Source: Phytobacter ursingii (GTDB lineage: Bacteria > Pseudomonadota > Gammaproteobacteria > Enterobacterales > Enterobacteriaceae). From it: DNA of 64,000 nt. The DNA lies in contig CABDWT010000018.1 in NCBI GenBank assembly GCA_901456055.1, positions 496,001 to 560,000 of the forward strand, read 5' to 3'. This document shows positions 1-11,243 of the stretch, in pieces. The stretch's first letter is position 1; each line of letters starts with the position of its first letter. The notes under the pieces were generated by a model. The model saw only the letters and a list, made by a program, of their open reading frames with translations, searched no databases and was not told where the DNA came from. The position numbers and the translations under genes are program-made.

Positions 1-2
1 AA

Positions 3-839
3 GACCTCAATTATGCCCGCCGTCTGGCGCGCGATGCGGGTTGTGACGCGAAGATTGTCGCCAAAGTAGAACGCGCTGAGGCAGTCTGCAGCCAGGAAGC
101 GATGGATGATGTCATCCTTGCCTCCGATGTGGTGATGGTTGCCCGTGGCGACCTCGGCGTGGAAATTGGTGACCCGGAGCTGGTGGGTATCCAGAAAGCG
201 CTGATTCGTCGTGCGCGTCAGCTTAACCGTGCAGTCATCACCGCCACGCAGATGATGGAATCGATGATCACCAATCCGATGCCAACCCGTGCAGAAGTCA
301 TGGATGTGGCAAACGCCGTGCTGGATGGCACCGATGCAGTTATGCTCTCTGCGGAAACCGCTGCGGGTCAGTATCCGGCAGAAACTGTTGCCGCGATGGC
401 GCGTGTTTGCCTGGGCGCCGAGAAGATCCCGAGCATCAACGTGTCAAAACACCGCCTCGATATTCAGTTCGATAATGTGGAAGAAGCGATCGCAATGTCG
501 GCGATGTATGCCGCTAACCACCTGAAAGGGGTAACCGCGATTATCTCTATGACAGAGTCTGGCCGTACCGCGCTAATGACTTCACGTATCAGCTCCGGTC
601 TGCCGATTTTCGCGCTCTCCCGTCATGAGCGTACCCTGAACCTGACCGCACTGTACCGCGGCGTGACACCGGTCTATTTCGACAGCGTAAACGAAGGTGT
701 GGTAGCGGCTAATGACGCGGTAAATCTGCTGCGTGACAAAGGCTATTTGATTTCCGGCGATCTGGTGATCGTTACCCAGGGCGATGTGATGAGTACCGTG
801 GGTACGACTAACACCACACGTATTCTGACCGTGGAATAA
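3..839 (+). CDS. pykA: Pyruvate kinase II (3' part)
   Basis: This is the C-terminal 278 residues of pyruvate kinase, which converts phosphoenolpyruvate and ADP to pyruvate and ATP in the last step of glycolysis. The open frame continues upstream past base 1, so the start lies outside the window. The first in-frame ATG at 102 is internal: the residues before it ([13 protein letters not shown]...) also match the family. Visible family motifs are [11 protein letters not shown] and [10 protein letters not shown] of the catalytic barrel, then the C-terminal allosteric domain ending in TRILTVE. The match is to the AMP-activated PykA isozyme rather than PykF, and the downstream neighbour lpxM on the opposite strand is the E. 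coli arrangement. Confidence 0.95.
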   Translation, partial: DLNYARRLARDAGCDAKIVAKVERAEAVCSQEAMDDVILASDVVMVARGDLGVEIGDPELVGIQKALIRRARQLNRAVITATQMMESMITNPMPTRAEVMDVANAVLDGTDAVMLSAETAAGQYPAETVAAMARVCLGAEKIPSINVSKHRLDIQFDNVEEAIAMSAMYAANHLKGVTAIISMTESGRTALMTSRISSGLPIFALSRHERTLNLTALYRGVTPVYFDSVNEGVVAANDAVNLLRDKGYLISGDLVIVTQGDVMSTVGTTNTTRILTVE

Positions 840-854
840 ATAAACCAGAAAAGC

Positions 855-880
855 AAAACCCCGCCAGGCGGGGTTTTTTT
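855..880. terminator. Bidirectional terminator between pykA and lpxM
   Basis: A GC-rich hairpin (CCCCGCC, loop AG, GGCGGGG) is flanked by A-tract and T-tract, so it can stop both the rightward pykA transcript and the leftward lpxM transcript. It touches the lpxM stop codon. Confidence 0.9.
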
Positions 881-1850
881 ATTTCTTGGGGAATAACTCT
901 TTGCGCTTGTACGGTTCAATCTCACCCGGCTTGCGCGTTTTCAGCAGTTTCAAAATCCAGGTGTACTGCTCTGGCCTCGGCCCGACGAACACTTCAACCT
1001 CTTCGTTCATTCGGCGCGCAATGGTGACGTCATCCGCAGTCAACAGATCGTCCATCGGTGGACGTACCTGAACGATCAGCCGATGCGTCGTCGCATCATA
1101 AACCGGGAAAAGCGGCACAATGCGCGCACGGCACACCTTCATCAAACGCCCAATCGCCGGTAGCGTAGCTTTATAGGTCGCAAAGAAATCAACAAATTCG
1201 CTGTGCTCGGCACCATGATCCTGATCGGGCAAGTAGTAGCCCCAGTACCCCTGGCGCACGGACTGAATAAACGGTTTGATACCGTCGTTGCGCGCATGCA
1301 GACGTCCGCCAAAGCGGCGGCGCACCGTATTCCAGACATAATCGAATACTTTATTGCCCTGATTATGGAACATCGCCGCCATTTTCTGCCCCTGCGATGC
1401 CATCAGCATTGCCGGGATATCTACCCCCCATCCATGCGGGACCAGAAAAATCACATTTTCATTATTGTCACGCAGGCTATCGATAATCTCGCGCCCCTGC
1501 CAATCAACGCGCGGCAGGATCTTCTCTGGCCCACGCATCGCCAGCTCCGCCATCAAAACCATCGCCTGCGGCGCAGTGGCGAACATCTCGTCAATGATCG
1601 CTTCGCGTTCCGCTTCTGATTTCTCCGGGAAGCAGTACAACAGGTTGATCTGGGCACGCCGACGCGCACTCTTACCGAATTTACCGGCCAGGCGCCCAAG
1701 CGTTCCCAGCAACGGATCGCGTAAAGGCGCAGGGAGCAGCGCTACGCCCGCAAACGCGAAAACGCCTATCCACGCGCCCCAGTAACGCGGGTGGCGAAAG
1801 CCTTCTTCAAATTCGGGAATGTATTCTGAATTGTTTTTCTTCGTTTCCAT
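879..1850 (-). CDS. lpxM: Lipid A myristoyltransferase (Kdo2-lipid A late acyltransferase)
   Basis: LpxM (MsbB) transfers myristate onto the penta-acylated Kdo2-lipid A precursor at the inner membrane, giving hexa-acylated lipid A. The 323-residue product starts [14 protein letters not shown], as in E. coli. An upstream in-frame ATG at 1883 would add 11 residues not seen in the family, so 1850 is preferred. There is an N-terminal hydrophobic anchor (about 21-40) and the catalytic HX4D motif of lysophospholipid acyltransferases (H139, D144 in PHGWGVD). It lies downstream of mepM on the same strand, with a terminator between them. Confidence 0.95.
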   Translation of the reverse strand: METKKNNSEYIPEFEEGFRHPRYWGAWIGVFAFAGVALLPAPLRDPLLGTLGRLAGKFGKSARRRAQINLLYCFPEKSEAEREAIIDEMFATAPQAMVLMAELAMRGPEKILPRVDWQGREIIDSLRDNNENVIFLVPHGWGVDIPAMLMASQGQKMAAMFHNQGNKVFDYVWNTVRRRFGGRLHARNDGIKPFIQSVRQGYWGYYLPDQDHGAEHSEFVDFFATYKATLPAIGRLMKVCRARIVPLFPVYDATTHRLIVQVRPPMDDLLTADDVTIARRMNEEVEVFVGPRPEQYTWILKLLKTRKPGEIEPYKRKELFPKK

Positions 1851-1920
1851 GCATGTTCCGCAGGCAAGTATTCCAATAAGCAAAGTAAGAATAGTGTAAC
1901 GAGGTGCGTCAATTCCTACA

Positions 1921-1953
1921 AAAGAAAAAGCCGGCGCGTGCAGACGCCGGCTT
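1921..1953 (-). terminator. Rho-independent terminator after mepM
   Basis: The inverted repeat GCCGGCG/CGCCGGC around 1930-1951 is followed, on the minus strand, by a T-rich run (TTTTTCTTT). It sits just past the mepM stop. Confidence 0.8.
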
Positions 1954-1968
1954 GTTCTCTGTAAGGCG

Positions 1969-3297
1969 TTAATCGAATTTCAGTTGCGGAACGATGTCCT
2001 TCACTTGTGCCAGATAGTCACGGCGATCGGTACCGCTCAGACCTTCGGTTCTTGGTAATTTCGCCGTTAAGGGGTTCACTGCCTGCTGGTTGATCCATAC
2101 TTCATAATGCAGATGCGGGCCAGTTGAACGACCAGTATTGCCGGAGAGCGCGATGCGATCGCCACGTTTAACTTTCTGCCCTTCTTTGACCAGCAGTTTG
2201 CGTAGATGCATATAGCGGGTGGTGTAGGTACGCCCATGACGCACCGCGACATAATAACCCGCCGCGCCGCTGCGTTTGGCAACAACCACTTCGCCGTCAC
2301 CCACAGAAAGGACCGGTGTCCCTTGCGGCATGGCGAAATCGACGCCCTTGTGCGGCGCAACGCGGCCCGTTACCGGGTTCAGGCGACGCGGGTTAAAGTT
2401 GGAGGAGACACGGAACTGTTTCGATGTCGGGAAACGCATAAAGCCTTTCGCCAGCCCGGTACCGTTGCGGTCGTAAAATTTACCGTCGTCGGCGCGAATC
2501 GCAAAATAATCCTTACCTTCAGAGCGCAGACGAACGCCCAGCAGCTGGCTCTGTTCCTGTTTCCCTTCCAGCATTTCGCGGGACATCAGTACCGAGAACT
2601 CGTCCCCTTTTTTCAGCTTACGGAAATCCATTTGCCATTGCATCGCTTTAATGACCGCGCTGATTTCCACATTGGTTAATCCGGCCTCTTTCGCGCTGCT
2701 GACAAAACTGCCGCCAACTGTGCCTTTCAGCACCGAGTTGACCCAGTCGCCCTCCTGAATCGCACTGGTCATTTTAAACCCGCCATCAACGCGGTCATAA
2801 GTGCGGGTTTCACGGCGGGAGACTTCCCAGGTCATACGCTGCAGATCGCCGTCTGCGGTCAGCGTCCAGGAGATCTGCTGACCAATTTTCATGTTACGCA
2901 GGTCTTTATCCGCCGCCGCGAGCTGGCTGATATCGCCCATATCAATGCCATACTGATTCAGAATGCTGCTCAGCGTATCGCCGGTCGACACGACATATTC
3001 GTGCACGCCCTCTTCGCCAGCCGTCTTATCATCGAGTTCATCCTGTGGAATGTCTTCGACTTCGTCGGGCATGGACTGATCAATAGGTTCACTGGCCTCA
3101 GGCAGCAGCGAACGAATCTCTTTCTTTTCCAGCTCGATGGTTTTGACGATGGGTGTCGGCGTGGATTCGGGGTGGTAGACATACGGTCGCCAGACGGCAA
3201 CCGTAAAGGTGAGAACTGTAAGTGACCCCAGCATAACGCGATGGGGTCGGGGCAGATTATTAAATGCCAGGGCGACAGAGCGGGCTATCTGTTGCAC
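1969..3297 (-). CDS. mepM: Murein DD-endopeptidase MepM
   Basis: MepM cleaves D-Ala-mDAP crosslinks in peptidoglycan, opening space for insertion of new murein. The 442 residues show a single N-terminal membrane segment (about 22-40), a LysM-like domain (about 98-143, [15 protein letters not shown]) and a C-terminal M23 lysostaphin-type peptidase domain. The zinc ligands are visible: H316 and D320 (HKGVD), and H397 in the GPHLHYE motif. E. coli MepM is 440 residues. The gene follows znuA on the same strand after 15 bases, so it is probably co-transcribed with znuA and partly Zur-controlled. Confidence 0.95.
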   Translation of the reverse strand: MQQIARSVALAFNNLPRPHRVMLGSLTVLTFTVAVWRPYVYHPESTPTPIVKTIELEKKEIRSLLPEASEPIDQSMPDEVEDIPQDELDDKTAGEEGVHEYVVSTGDTLSSILNQYGIDMGDISQLAAADKDLRNMKIGQQISWTLTADGDLQRMTWEVSRRETRTYDRVDGGFKMTSAIQEGDWVNSVLKGTVGGSFVSSAKEAGLTNVEISAVIKAMQWQMDFRKLKKGDEFSVLMSREMLEGKQEQSQLLGVRLRSEGKDYFAIRADDGKFYDRNGTGLAKGFMRFPTSKQFRVSSNFNPRRLNPVTGRVAPHKGVDFAMPQGTPVLSVGDGEVVVAKRSGAAGYYVAVRHGRTYTTRYMHLRKLLVKEGQKVKRGDRIALSGNTGRSTGPHLHYEVWINQQAVNPLTAKLPRTEGLSGTDRRDYLAQVKDIVPQLKFD

Positions 3298-3312
3298 GTA
3301 TCCACTTCCTCG

Positions 3313-4257
3313 TTAATCTCCTTTCAGGCAGCTCGCATACTGGTTAGATAACTGGGCAAGGAACTGCGAATAGCTCTCTTTGCCAAGCTTGATACTGGTA
3401 CCGAGTGGATCCAACGTTCCCATTCGAACGGATGTTCCTCTGGCAACAGCTTCAACGACCGCTGGCCTGAACTGTGGCTCAGCAAAAACGCAGGCTGCTT
3501 TTTGCTCAACCAACTGTGTTCTGATTTGATGTAAACGCTGCGCACCAGGTTGAATTTCTGGGTTGACGGTAAAGTGACCTAACGGAGTCAGCCCGTAATG
3601 CCTTTCAAAATAACCGTAGGCATCATGAAATACGAAATAACCTTTACCCTTCACTGGCGCCAGCTCGCTGCCAACCTCTTTGTCGGTTTGTGCCAGACTG
3701 GCCTCAAACGCTTGCAGGTTGGCGTCCAGCCGTGCTCGGCTTTGGGGCATAACTTCTACTAATTTATCGTGGATTGCAACCGCCGATAGCCGTGCAATCT
3801 CTGGTGAAAGCCACAGATGCATGTTGTAATCACCGTGATGGTGATGTTCGTCACTATTTTCGTCGCCGGGATGGTCTGCATCATGATCGTGCTCGTCATC
3901 ATCGCTGCCCTTAATGAGTAGCGGTTTCACGCCTGGCAGTACCTGCATGAGCACCTGTTTTGCCGCCGGAATCTGCTGTGCGGACTTATCCATGAACGCT
4001 TCCATGTCCGGACCGACCCAGAAGACTAAGTCCGCGTTCTGCAAGCGTTTTACATCAGACGGGCGCAGGGCATAATCGTGCTCAGAAGCCCCGTCAGGGA
4101 GGAGTACTTCCGTTGTAGTGACCCCATCCGCAATGGCGGATGCGATGAAGCCCAGAGGCTTGAGCGACGCGACAACAGCGGCGTTTGCGGTGCCGGCTAC
4201 TCCGCCTGCCAGTGCGGTGAAAAGCGCTGCGCAAAGAAGCGTATTTTTATGTAACAT
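3313..4257 (-). CDS. znuA: Zinc ABC transporter periplasmic binding protein
   Basis: ZnuA captures zinc in the periplasm and passes it to ZnuB/ZnuC. A signal peptide of about 26 residues (cleavage after TANA) is followed by the cluster A-1 metal-binding fold. H60 is in the conserved SEHDY motif, and a His/Asp-rich loop lies at about 115-143 ([11 protein letters not shown] and EHHHHGD). It is 314 residues against about 310 in E. coli, the difference falling in this charged loop. It is divergent from znuCB with a Zur operator in the 78-base gap. Confidence 0.96.
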   Translation of the reverse strand: MLHKNTLLCAALFTALAGGVAGTANAAVVASLKPLGFIASAIADGVTTTEVLLPDGASEHDYALRPSDVKRLQNADLVFWVGPDMEAFMDKSAQQIPAAKQVLMQVLPGVKPLLIKGSDDDEHDHDADHPGDENSDEHHHHGDYNMHLWLSPEIARLSAVAIHDKLVEVMPQSRARLDANLQAFEASLAQTDKEVGSELAPVKGKGYFVFHDAYGYFERHYGLTPLGHFTVNPEIQPGAQRLHQIRTQLVEQKAACVFAEPQFRPAVVEAVARGTSVRMGTLDPLGTSIKLGKESYSQFLAQLSNQYASCLKGD

Positions 4258-4287
4258 AATGCGACTAATTATCGTAATGAATATGTG

Positions 4288-4308
4288 GAATGTGATATTA
4301 TAACATTC
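4288..4308. promoter_or_regulatory. Zur operator between znuA and znuC
   Basis: The palindrome GAATGT-N9-ACATTC with an AT-rich centre (GATATTATA) matches the known znu Zur box. It lies between the divergent znuA and znuCB starts, so zinc-loaded Zur would repress both. Confidence 0.9.
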
Positions 4309-4335
4309 GACAACTTGTGCAACCCTTTAAATGCT

Positions 4336-5091
4336 ATGACTAATCTGGTAACGCTGGAAAATGTCTCCGTCAGTTTCGGTCAAAGACGCGTGCTGTCTGA
4401 CATTTCGCTCACTCTACAACCCGGTAAAATTCTTACCCTGCTCGGCCCTAATGGCGCGGGTAAATCGACGCTGGTGCGCGTGGTACTGGGACTGGTAGCA
4501 CCCGATACCGGGACGATCAAGCGCGGCAATGCCCTGCGTATTGGTTATGTGCCGCAAAAACTGCATCTCGACGCCACGCTGCCGCTGACCGTGGGTCGCT
4601 TTATGCGTCTGCGTCCGGGAACCCGAAAAGATGACATTGTTCCGGCACTTAAACGTGTGAATGCCGCACACCTTGTCGATGCCCCGATGCAAAAATTATC
4701 CGGTGGTGAAACGCAACGCGTATTGCTGGCGCGCGCGCTGCTCAATCAGCCTCAGTTGCTGGTACTGGATGAGCCGACACAAGGGGTCGATGTTAACGGT
4801 CAGGTCGCCCTGTACGATCTCATCGATCAATTACGCCGCGAACTCGACTGCGCCGTATTGATGGTCTCCCATGACCTGCATCTGGTGATGGCTAAAACGG
4901 ATGAAGTCCTCTGCCTGAATCACCATATTTGCTGCTCCGGCGCACCAGAAGTGGTCTCCACGCACCCTGAATTTATCTCCATGTTCGGCCCTCGCGGCGC
5001 GGAACAACTGGGTATTTATCGCCACCGCCATAATCATCGTCATGATTTGCAGGGGCGCATTATATTACGTCAGGGAAATGGACGCGGATGA
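4336..5091 (+). CDS. znuC: Zinc ABC transporter ATP-binding protein
   Basis: This is the ATPase of the ZnuABC zinc importer. The 251-residue form starting [15 protein letters not shown] matches E. coli in length. The longer frame from 4285 would begin inside the Zur box and is rejected. Walker A is GPNGAGKST, the ABC signature is LSGGETQRV, and Walker B is LLVLDEP followed by the H-loop SHD. The C-terminus is His-rich ([11 protein letters not shown]), typical of ZnuC. The stop overlaps the znuB start by four bases (ATGA). Confidence 0.96.
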   Translation: MTNLVTLENVSVSFGQRRVLSDISLTLQPGKILTLLGPNGAGKSTLVRVVLGLVAPDTGTIKRGNALRIGYVPQKLHLDATLPLTVGRFMRLRPGTRKDDIVPALKRVNAAHLVDAPMQKLSGGETQRVLLARALLNQPQLLVLDEPTQGVDVNGQVALYDLIDQLRRELDCAVLMVSHDLHLVMAKTDEVLCLNHHICCSGAPEVVSTHPEFISMFGPRGAEQLGIYRHRHNHRHDLQGRIILRQGNGRG

Positions 5092-5873
5092 TTGAATTAC
5101 TGTTGCCCGGCTGGTTGGCCGGGATGATGCTCGCCTGCGCCGCAGGCCCCTTGGGCTCATTTGTGGTCTGGCGCCGCATGTCCTATTTTGGCGATACCCT
5201 CGCCCACGCCTCGTTGCTGGGTGTCGCTTTCGGTCTGCTGCTCGACATTAACCCTTTTTATGCGGTGATTGCTGTCACGCTGCTGCTTGCCGCCGGACTG
5301 GTCTGGCTGGAAAAACGCCCTCACCTTGCCATTGATACGCTGCTGGGGATTATGGCTCATAGTGCCTTATCCCTCGGTATGGTGGTTGTCAGCCTGATGT
5401 CGAATATACGCGTCGATCTGATGGCCTACCTTTTTGGTGACCTGCTGGCAGTCACCCCCACGGACCTGCTCTCCATTGCTGCGGGGGTCGTGCTGGTTAT
5501 CGGGATCCTGTTCTGGCAGTGGCGTAACCTGCTTTCGATGACTATCAGTCCGGAACTGGCATTTGTCGATGGCGTGAAGTTGCAGCGTGTGAAGTTGCTG
5601 TTAATGCTGGTCACGGCGTTGACAATTGGGGTGGCGATGAAGTTTGTCGGGGCGCTGATTATCACGTCTCTGCTGATAATCCCCGCAGCCACCGCGCGCC
5701 GCTTTGCCCGCACGCCAGAACAAATGGCGGGTATCGCAGTGGGCGTCGGCATGATTGCCGTCACCGGTGGGCTAACATTCTCCGCTTTTTATGACACGCC
5801 AGCAGGACCGTCTGTTGTATTGTGTGCCGCGCTGCTATTCATTTTCAGCATGATGAAAAAAAGCGCCACCTGA
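5088..5873 (+). CDS. znuB: Zinc ABC transporter permease
   Basis: ZnuB is the membrane channel of the zinc importer. The 261 residues, the family length, are hydrophobic throughout with about eight predicted membrane segments of the ABC-3 family. Conserved stretches include [15 protein letters not shown] near the N-terminus and [20 protein letters not shown] near the C-terminus. It is translationally coupled to znuC by an ATGA overlap. Confidence 0.95.
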   Translation: MIELLLPGWLAGMMLACAAGPLGSFVVWRRMSYFGDTLAHASLLGVAFGLLLDINPFYAVIAVTLLLAAGLVWLEKRPHLAIDTLLGIMAHSALSLGMVVVSLMSNIRVDLMAYLFGDLLAVTPTDLLSIAAGVVLVIGILFWQWRNLLSMTISPELAFVDGVKLQRVKLLLMLVTALTIGVAMKFVGALIITSLLIIPAATARRFARTPEQMAGIAVGVGMIAVTGGLTFSAFYDTPAGPSVVLCAALLFIFSMMKKSAT

Positions 5874-5882
5874 GCTTCGTCT

Positions 5883-5908
5883 AAGGCCGAAACGCGTGTT
5901 TCGGCCTT
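5883..5908. terminator. Convergent terminator between znuB and ruvB
   Basis: The hairpin AAGGCCGAAAC-GCGT-GTTTCGGCCTT lies in the gap between the two convergent operons. It has only a short T tract on either side. Confidence 0.7.
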
Positions 5909-5953
5909 CCTGCCATGCAGAATATTGCTAACGACGACTGATGCAGGAAAATC

Positions 5954-6970
<1,017 letters not shown>

Positions 6971-6975
6971 TTACC

Positions 6976-7587
6976 TCACAACGCGGCGCGTAATGCTTCG
7001 CGGATCAGAGTTTCACTGTTGGCGCCCGGTTTAGCGATTTTGCTCACCATCCGGCTGGCTTCCTGAGGTTTATAGCCCAACGCCACCAGTGCGGCAACCG
7101 CTTCTTGTTCTGCATCATCCGCATTCGGACTGGCGGGGGATGTCAGCACCAGATCGGCGGCTGGCGTGAACAGATCGCCATGTAAACCTTTGAAGCGGTC
7201 TTTCATTTCGACAATCAGTCGCTCAGCCGTCTTCTTGCCGATACCCGGCAGTTTAATCAACGCCGCAGGGTCTTCGCGTTCCACGGCATTCACAAATTGT
7301 TGCGCGTTCATGCCGGAAAGGATAGCCAGCGCCAGTTTTGGCCCTACGCCGTTGGTCTTAATCAGTTCACGAAATAGCGTGCGCTCTTGCTTATTGTTAA
7401 AACCAAACAGCAGATGCGCATCTTCACGCACCACAAAATGGGTGAAGACTACCGCTTCCTTTCCCGCTTCCGGCAGTTCATAGAAACAGGTCATCGGCAT
7501 ATGCACTTCGTAGCCCACGCCTCCGACTTCCATCAGGACTAAAGGGGGCTGTTTTTCCAGAATAATGCCTCTGAGTCTGCCTATCAC
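6976..7587 (-). CDS. ruvA: Holliday junction binding protein RuvA
   Basis: RuvA binds four-way junctions and loads RuvB. The start is a GTG at 7587 giving [15 protein letters not shown] and 203 residues, the family length. The frame remains open upstream to 7821, but that extension runs through the SOS boxes and is not coding. An N-terminal OB fold, two helix-hairpin-helix motifs ([11 protein letters not shown] and [12 protein letters not shown]) and the C-terminal RuvB-binding domain are recognisable. A LexA box lies 50-70 bases upstream. Confidence 0.96.
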   Translation of the reverse strand: MIGRLRGIILEKQPPLVLMEVGGVGYEVHMPMTCFYELPEAGKEAVVFTHFVVREDAHLLFGFNNKQERTLFRELIKTNGVGPKLALAILSGMNAQQFVNAVEREDPAALIKLPGIGKKTAERLIVEMKDRFKGLHGDLFTPAADLVLTSPASPNADDAEQEAVAALVALGYKPQEASRMVSKIAKPGANSETLIREALRAAL

Positions 7588-7620
7588 ATGACGCTCCTGC
7601 GTTAATGGCCGAAGTAAGAA

Positions 7621-7658
7621 TACTGTATCATAAAAAAAGGCTGGATAGATATCCAGCC
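7621..7658. promoter_or_regulatory. Two SOS (LexA) boxes upstream of ruvAB
   Basis: GGCTGGATAGATATCCAGCC at 7639-7658 is a perfect CTG-N10-CAG LexA palindrome. A weaker adjacent box begins TACTGTATCATAAAA at 7621. The same pair of a perfect and a weak box is known upstream of E. coli ruvA, so DNA-damage induction is expected. Confidence 0.85.
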
Positions 7659-7696
7659 GCTTATTAATGAAAAGCGAAATGTGTTGACTTACTGGC

Positions 7697-8566
7697 CTAA
7701 TATTCCGCCTGTGCGAGGTCGGCAAACAGCGTCGGATGCGTCGGGTTCCAGCCCAATACCGTGCGCGTCTGTTCACTGCTTGCGGCCATATCGAGAGAAG
7801 CAAAATCAGCAAACCAGCCAAAATGGTCCCTCGCTCGCGGCTCAGCAGGTATCCCTAGGTGGTTACCGATGGCCTGCGCAATATCGCGAAACAGGATCCC
7901 CTCTTCCGCCGCCGCATGATAGACCGCCTGGGTAACCCCCGTCTCCAGCGCTAACCGATAAAGCCTGGCGGCATCCCGGCGATGCACAGCCGCCCAGCGG
8001 TTCTCCACGTCCTCAGGCCAGGCCGAGACGCCTGTTTGCTTCGCAAGCCCCATCAGGATGGGAATAAATCCGTGATCGCCCACGCCGTGGACCGAGGGTG
8101 ACAGCCGTACCGTTGCTGTCCGCACGCCCTTTTCCGCCAGTGCACGCGCCGCAGCCTCAGAGCGGCGTGGATACGACGGCGCCACAAACGGCAGGTCATT
8201 TTCTGTCGCCAGACGCCCCGGGGCAATCATCGCCAGCCCGGAGGTCACCAGCAGAGGACGGTCGCTACCGCGTAACGCATCCCCCAGAATCTGGATGGCG
8301 CGCTCATCCTGTGCGCAATTCTCGCTAAAGTGTGAAAAATCATGGTTAAACGCGGTATGGATAACCGCATCCGCACGGTCTGCGCCGTTATGCAATAGTT
8401 GATGATCGTCCAGCGTTCCGGTCACCACCTGTGCGCCCAACGCCACCAGCGCCTGCGCTTTTTCCGCATTGCGTACCAGCCCGGTCACGTGATGCCCGGC
8501 GGCCAGCAAATCCTCAGCGACGGCTGAACCAACCCAGCCAGACGCCCCCGTCAGAAAAACATGCAT
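7697..8566 (-). CDS. NAD(P)-dependent SDR/epimerase-family oxidoreductase
   Basis: This 289-residue extended/atypical short-chain dehydrogenase has the N-terminal dinucleotide motif [16 protein letters not shown], a conserved HTAFNHDFS region and a central substrate-side domain. No exact substrate can be named. It resembles soluble NAD-dependent epimerase/dehydratase proteins often found next to a regulator. It is divergent from the XRE regulator at 8662, with a palindromic operator in the 95-base gap, so it is probably that regulator's target. In E. coli this spot between ruvA and ruvC carries yebB, which is absent here. The start is supported by GGAGTGAGCT before the ATG. Confidence 0.85.
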   Translation of the reverse strand: MHVFLTGASGWVGSAVAEDLLAAGHHVTGLVRNAEKAQALVALGAQVVTGTLDDHQLLHNGADRADAVIHTAFNHDFSHFSENCAQDERAIQILGDALRGSDRPLLVTSGLAMIAPGRLATENDLPFVAPSYPRRSEAAARALAEKGVRTATVRLSPSVHGVGDHGFIPILMGLAKQTGVSAWPEDVENRWAAVHRRDAARLYRLALETGVTQAVYHAAAEEGILFRDIAQAIGNHLGIPAEPRARDHFGWFADFASLDMAASSEQTRTVLGWNPTHPTLFADLAQAEY

Positions 8567-8588
8567 AGCTCACTCCACTTTTGTTGAC

Positions 8589-8608
8589 TCATCACGTGAT
8601 AGTGATGA
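8589..8608. promoter_or_regulatory. Palindromic operator in the SDR/XRE divergent promoter
   Basis: TCATCACGTGATAGTGATGA has perfect 7-base arms (TCATCAC/GTGATGA) around a 6-base centre. A TTGACT -35-like hexamer on the + strand begins at 8584 and runs into it. It is a plausible binding site for the adjacent XRE protein; this assignment is inferred from position. Confidence 0.6.
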
Positions 8609-8661
8609 ATATCCTCAGAGGTGAAAAGTAGTGACATTATCGTGGTATAAGGACTAACAGG

Positions 8662-9504
8662 ATGCAGCGCGATACCCGTCCCACAGAGTTAGGCGATTAC
8701 CTCAAACACCGCCGTGCGCGTCTTGACCCGGATGCGCTCGGTTTTCATACCGGTCGACGCCGCACCCCCGGATTACGCCGTGAAGAGGTGGCGCACCTGG
8801 CCTGTATTAGTGCCACCTGGTACACCTGGCTCGAACAGGGGCGCGGCGGTACGCCCTCAGCAGAGGTACTGGAGCGCTTATGCCACGCCTTACAACTTAG
8901 CCCACCCGAACGTGAGCATGTTTTCCATCTGGCGCTCGGTCGCGCCCCTGAGGTGCGTTATACCCCGTCGCTGGCTGTCACGGCACGGCTGCAAAAAGTG
9001 CTGGATTGCATGACGCTCAGCCCGGCGATGATCCGCACCGCGACCTGGTGTGTCCTGGCGTGGAATCAGCCCGCTGCCGTAGTGCTGACCGATTATGCAA
9101 AGTTGCCCCATACCGAGCGCAATATTTTGCGGCGTATCTTTCTCGACCCGCAGGTGCGTGAGGTACAGGCAGACTGGGAAGGTCTGGCGCAGTCGCTGGT
9201 CGCCGCCTTTCGCGCGGATGCCACCCGCTCAGGCGCAACAGCAGAAGTGAAACCGCTCATAGATGAATTGATGGCCGCATCGCCGCTGTTTGCCGAGCTC
9301 TGGCGCAGCAATACCATCGACACGATGGGCGAAGGCACAAAAGTATTGATCCATCGCGAGGCGGGAAGATTATCGCTGGAGTATTCGAGTTTTGCCGTTG
9401 AAGGGCAGCCGGACCTGACGATGATCGTTTACAACCCCTCAACGCCAGAGGATGCCCAAAAGATCAGCGCATTACTTAGCGCAGCCGGCCGCGCGCCAGA
9501 TTAA
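8662..9504 (+). CDS. XRE-family regulator with MmyB-like C-terminal domain
   Basis: The product is 280 residues. Residues about 10-80 form a Cro/C1-type helix-turn-helix ([21 protein letters not shown], then EQGRGGTPS), and the rest matches the MmyB-like ligand-sensing domain ([19 protein letters not shown]). Proteins of this type are common in actinobacteria and scattered in enterobacteria, usually beside a dehydrogenase they control, as here. The final 29 bases overlap the 3' end of convergent ruvC, so the insertion junction sits inside or next to ruvC's last codons. The effector is unknown. Confidence 0.88.
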   Translation: MQRDTRPTELGDYLKHRRARLDPDALGFHTGRRRTPGLRREEVAHLACISATWYTWLEQGRGGTPSAEVLERLCHALQLSPPEREHVFHLALGRAPEVRYTPSLAVTARLQKVLDCMTLSPAMIRTATWCVLAWNQPAAVVLTDYAKLPHTERNILRRIFLDPQVREVQADWEGLAQSLVAAFRADATRSGATAEVKPLIDELMAASPLFAELWRSNTIDTMGEGTKVLIHREAGRLSLEYSSFAVEGQPDLTMIVYNPSTPEDAQKISALLSAAGRAPD

Positions 9505-9997
9505 GCCGGGTATCGCTCATCTGCATTGCGTTCTGGCTGACATGGCAATGGGTGATAGCAATCGCCAGCGCATCGGCGGCATCCGCCTGCGGGTTCGCCG
9601 GAAGTTTCAGCAAGGTGCACACCATATGCTGAACCTGGCTTTTCTCGGCGCTGCCAATTCCCACTACGGTTTGTTTGACCTGGCGGGCCGCATATTCAAA
9701 CACGGGCAGATCCTGGTTTACAGCAGCCACAATGGCCACGCCGCGAGCCTGCCCAAGCTTAAGCGCAGAATCGGCGTTTTTTGCCATAAAGACTTGTTCA
9801 ATCGCGAAATAATCAGGCTGGAACTGGGTGATGATTTCCGTCACACCGGCATATATTAATTTCAGGCGCGACGGTAAATCATCAACTTTGGTACGGATGC
9901 ATCCGCTGCCCAGGTAGGTCAGTTGCCTGCCTACCTGGCGAATCACACCGTAACCGGTTACGCGTGAACCCGGGTCGATACCGAGAATGACAGCCAT
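9476..9997 (-). CDS. ruvC: Crossover junction endodeoxyribonuclease RuvC
   Basis: RuvC is the Holliday-junction resolvase acting with RuvAB. The start at 9997 gives [17 protein letters not shown] and 173 residues, exactly the E. coli length; the open frame to 10090 reads through the yebC end and is rejected. The acidic active-site residues are visible in GIDPG, FAIEQVF and [10 protein letters not shown]. The C-terminus (ARGRLR) overlaps the convergent regulator gene by 29 bases. Confidence 0.96.
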   Translation of the reverse strand: MAVILGIDPGSRVTGYGVIRQVGRQLTYLGSGCIRTKVDDLPSRLKLIYAGVTEIITQFQPDYFAIEQVFMAKNADSALKLGQARGVAIVAAVNQDLPVFEYAARQVKQTVVGIGSAEKSQVQHMVCTLLKLPANPQADAADALAIAITHCHVSQNAMQMSDTRLNLARGRLR

Positions 9998-10031
9998 CAC
10001 GCGTCTCCGGTTATTGCGATAAGTGGCCTCA

Positions 10032-10772
10032 TCACAGAGTAGCCGCAACCTCGTCAGAAATTTCACCGTTATGGTAAACTTCCTGCACATCGTCGCAATC
10101 TTCCAGCATATCGATCAAACGCAGCAGTTTCGGCGCGGTTTCTGCATCCATATCGGCTTTGGTTGACGGGATCATGGAGACTTCGGCGTTGTCGGCTTTC
10201 AGGCCTGCGGCTTCCAGCGCATCGCGCACAGCGCCCATCTCTTCCCATGCGGTATAAACATCAATCGCACCGTCGTCGAAGGTCACCACGTCTTCTGCGC
10301 CCGCTTCCAGGGCGGCTTCCATGATAGTGTCTTCGTCGCCTTTCTCGAAAGAGATCACGCCTTTTTTGCTGAACAGGTAGGAAACAGAACCGTCAGTGCC
10401 CAGGTTACCACCGGTTTTGGTAAAGGCATGGCGCACTTCGGCAACGGTACGGTTGCGGTTGTCAGACAGACATTCCACCATCACCGCTGTGCCACCAGGA
10501 CCGTAACCTTCATAAATAATGGTTTCCATGTTCGCGTCTTCATCACCACCGACGCCACGTGCGATAGCACGATTCAGGGTGTCACGGGTCATGTTGTTCG
10601 ACAGTGCTTTATCCACTGCCGCACGCAGACGCGGGTTGGAACCGATATCACCGCCGCCAAGGCGCGCTGCGGTAACCAGCTCACGAATAATTTTGGTAAA
10701 GATTTTACCGCGCTTGGCATCCTGTGCCGCTTTGCGGTGTTTGGTGTTGGCCCATTTACTGTGACCTGCCAT
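10032..10772 (-). CDS. yebC: YebC/PmpR-family protein
   Basis: This is a 246-residue member of the YebC/TACO1 family, full E. coli length, starting [25 protein letters not shown]. Family members have been described as DNA-binding regulators and, more recently, as factors that help ribosomes through proline stretches. The gene sits in the conserved order nudB-yebC-ruvC and is probably co-transcribed from the aspS side. Confidence 0.95.
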   Translation of the reverse strand: MAGHSKWANTKHRKAAQDAKRGKIFTKIIRELVTAARLGGGDIGSNPRLRAAVDKALSNNMTRDTLNRAIARGVGGDEDANMETIIYEGYGPGGTAVMVECLSDNRNRTVAEVRHAFTKTGGNLGTDGSVSYLFSKKGVISFEKGDEDTIMEAALEAGAEDVVTFDDGAIDVYTAWEEMGAVRDALEAAGLKADNAEVSMIPSTKADMDAETAPKLLRLIDMLEDCDDVQEVYHNGEISDEVAATL

Positions 10773-10798
10773 AAGAAACTCTCCACTTAACCGTTGAT

Positions 10799-11242
10799 TT
10801 ATACGGCATGAATTACAAATTCTTCAATCGCCTGCCGGTTGCTCCATGACTTGGTTAACGCGGCCGCTTGCGGCGCATCAACCCAGCGGTAAGCCAGATG
10901 TTCGGTGAACACGACCGACCGTTCATGAGGTAGCGCAAGACAGAACCAGGATTCGGTATTGCGCACCACGCCAGGGGCATAGCGATGACGTAAATGTTCA
11001 AAAATTTCAAACTCCACCGTGCGCTGACAGTCAATTAAGGCCAGTTGCTCAGTCGCAACGTCTATGGCGACCTCTTCCTTTACTTCACGCGCGGCGGCTT
11101 GCGATGCGGACTCCCCCTCCTCCAGGCTGCCGGTAACCGACTGCCAGAAATCGGGATCGTCGCGTCGCTGCAACATCAGCACCCGCTTCGTGTCCTGAGC
11201 ATAAATAACGACCAGCACAGAAACGGGATGCTTGAATGTCAT
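10799..11242 (-). CDS. nudB: Dihydroneopterin triphosphate diphosphatase
   Basis: NudB removes pyrophosphate from dihydroneopterin triphosphate, an early step of folate synthesis. The start [19 protein letters not shown] at 11242 gives 147 residues (E. coli 150, with a slightly different N-terminus). The longer frame to 11314 overlaps aspS and is rejected. The Nudix box GSLEEGES-(N)-REVKEEV is intact. It begins one base after the aspS stop, pointing to translational coupling. Confidence 0.95.
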   Translation of the reverse strand: MTFKHPVSVLVVIYAQDTKRVLMLQRRDDPDFWQSVTGSLEEGESASQAAAREVKEEVAIDVATEQLALIDCQRTVEFEIFEHLRHRYAPGVVRNTESWFCLALPHERSVVFTEHLAYRWVDAPQAAALTKSWSNRQAIEEFVIHAV

Positions 11243-11243
11243 A

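Noticed and set aside
7588-7821. N-terminal extension of RuvA (frame open to 7821)
   Set aside because: It runs through the two LexA boxes and resembles no RuvA; the GTG at 7587 gives the exact family length.
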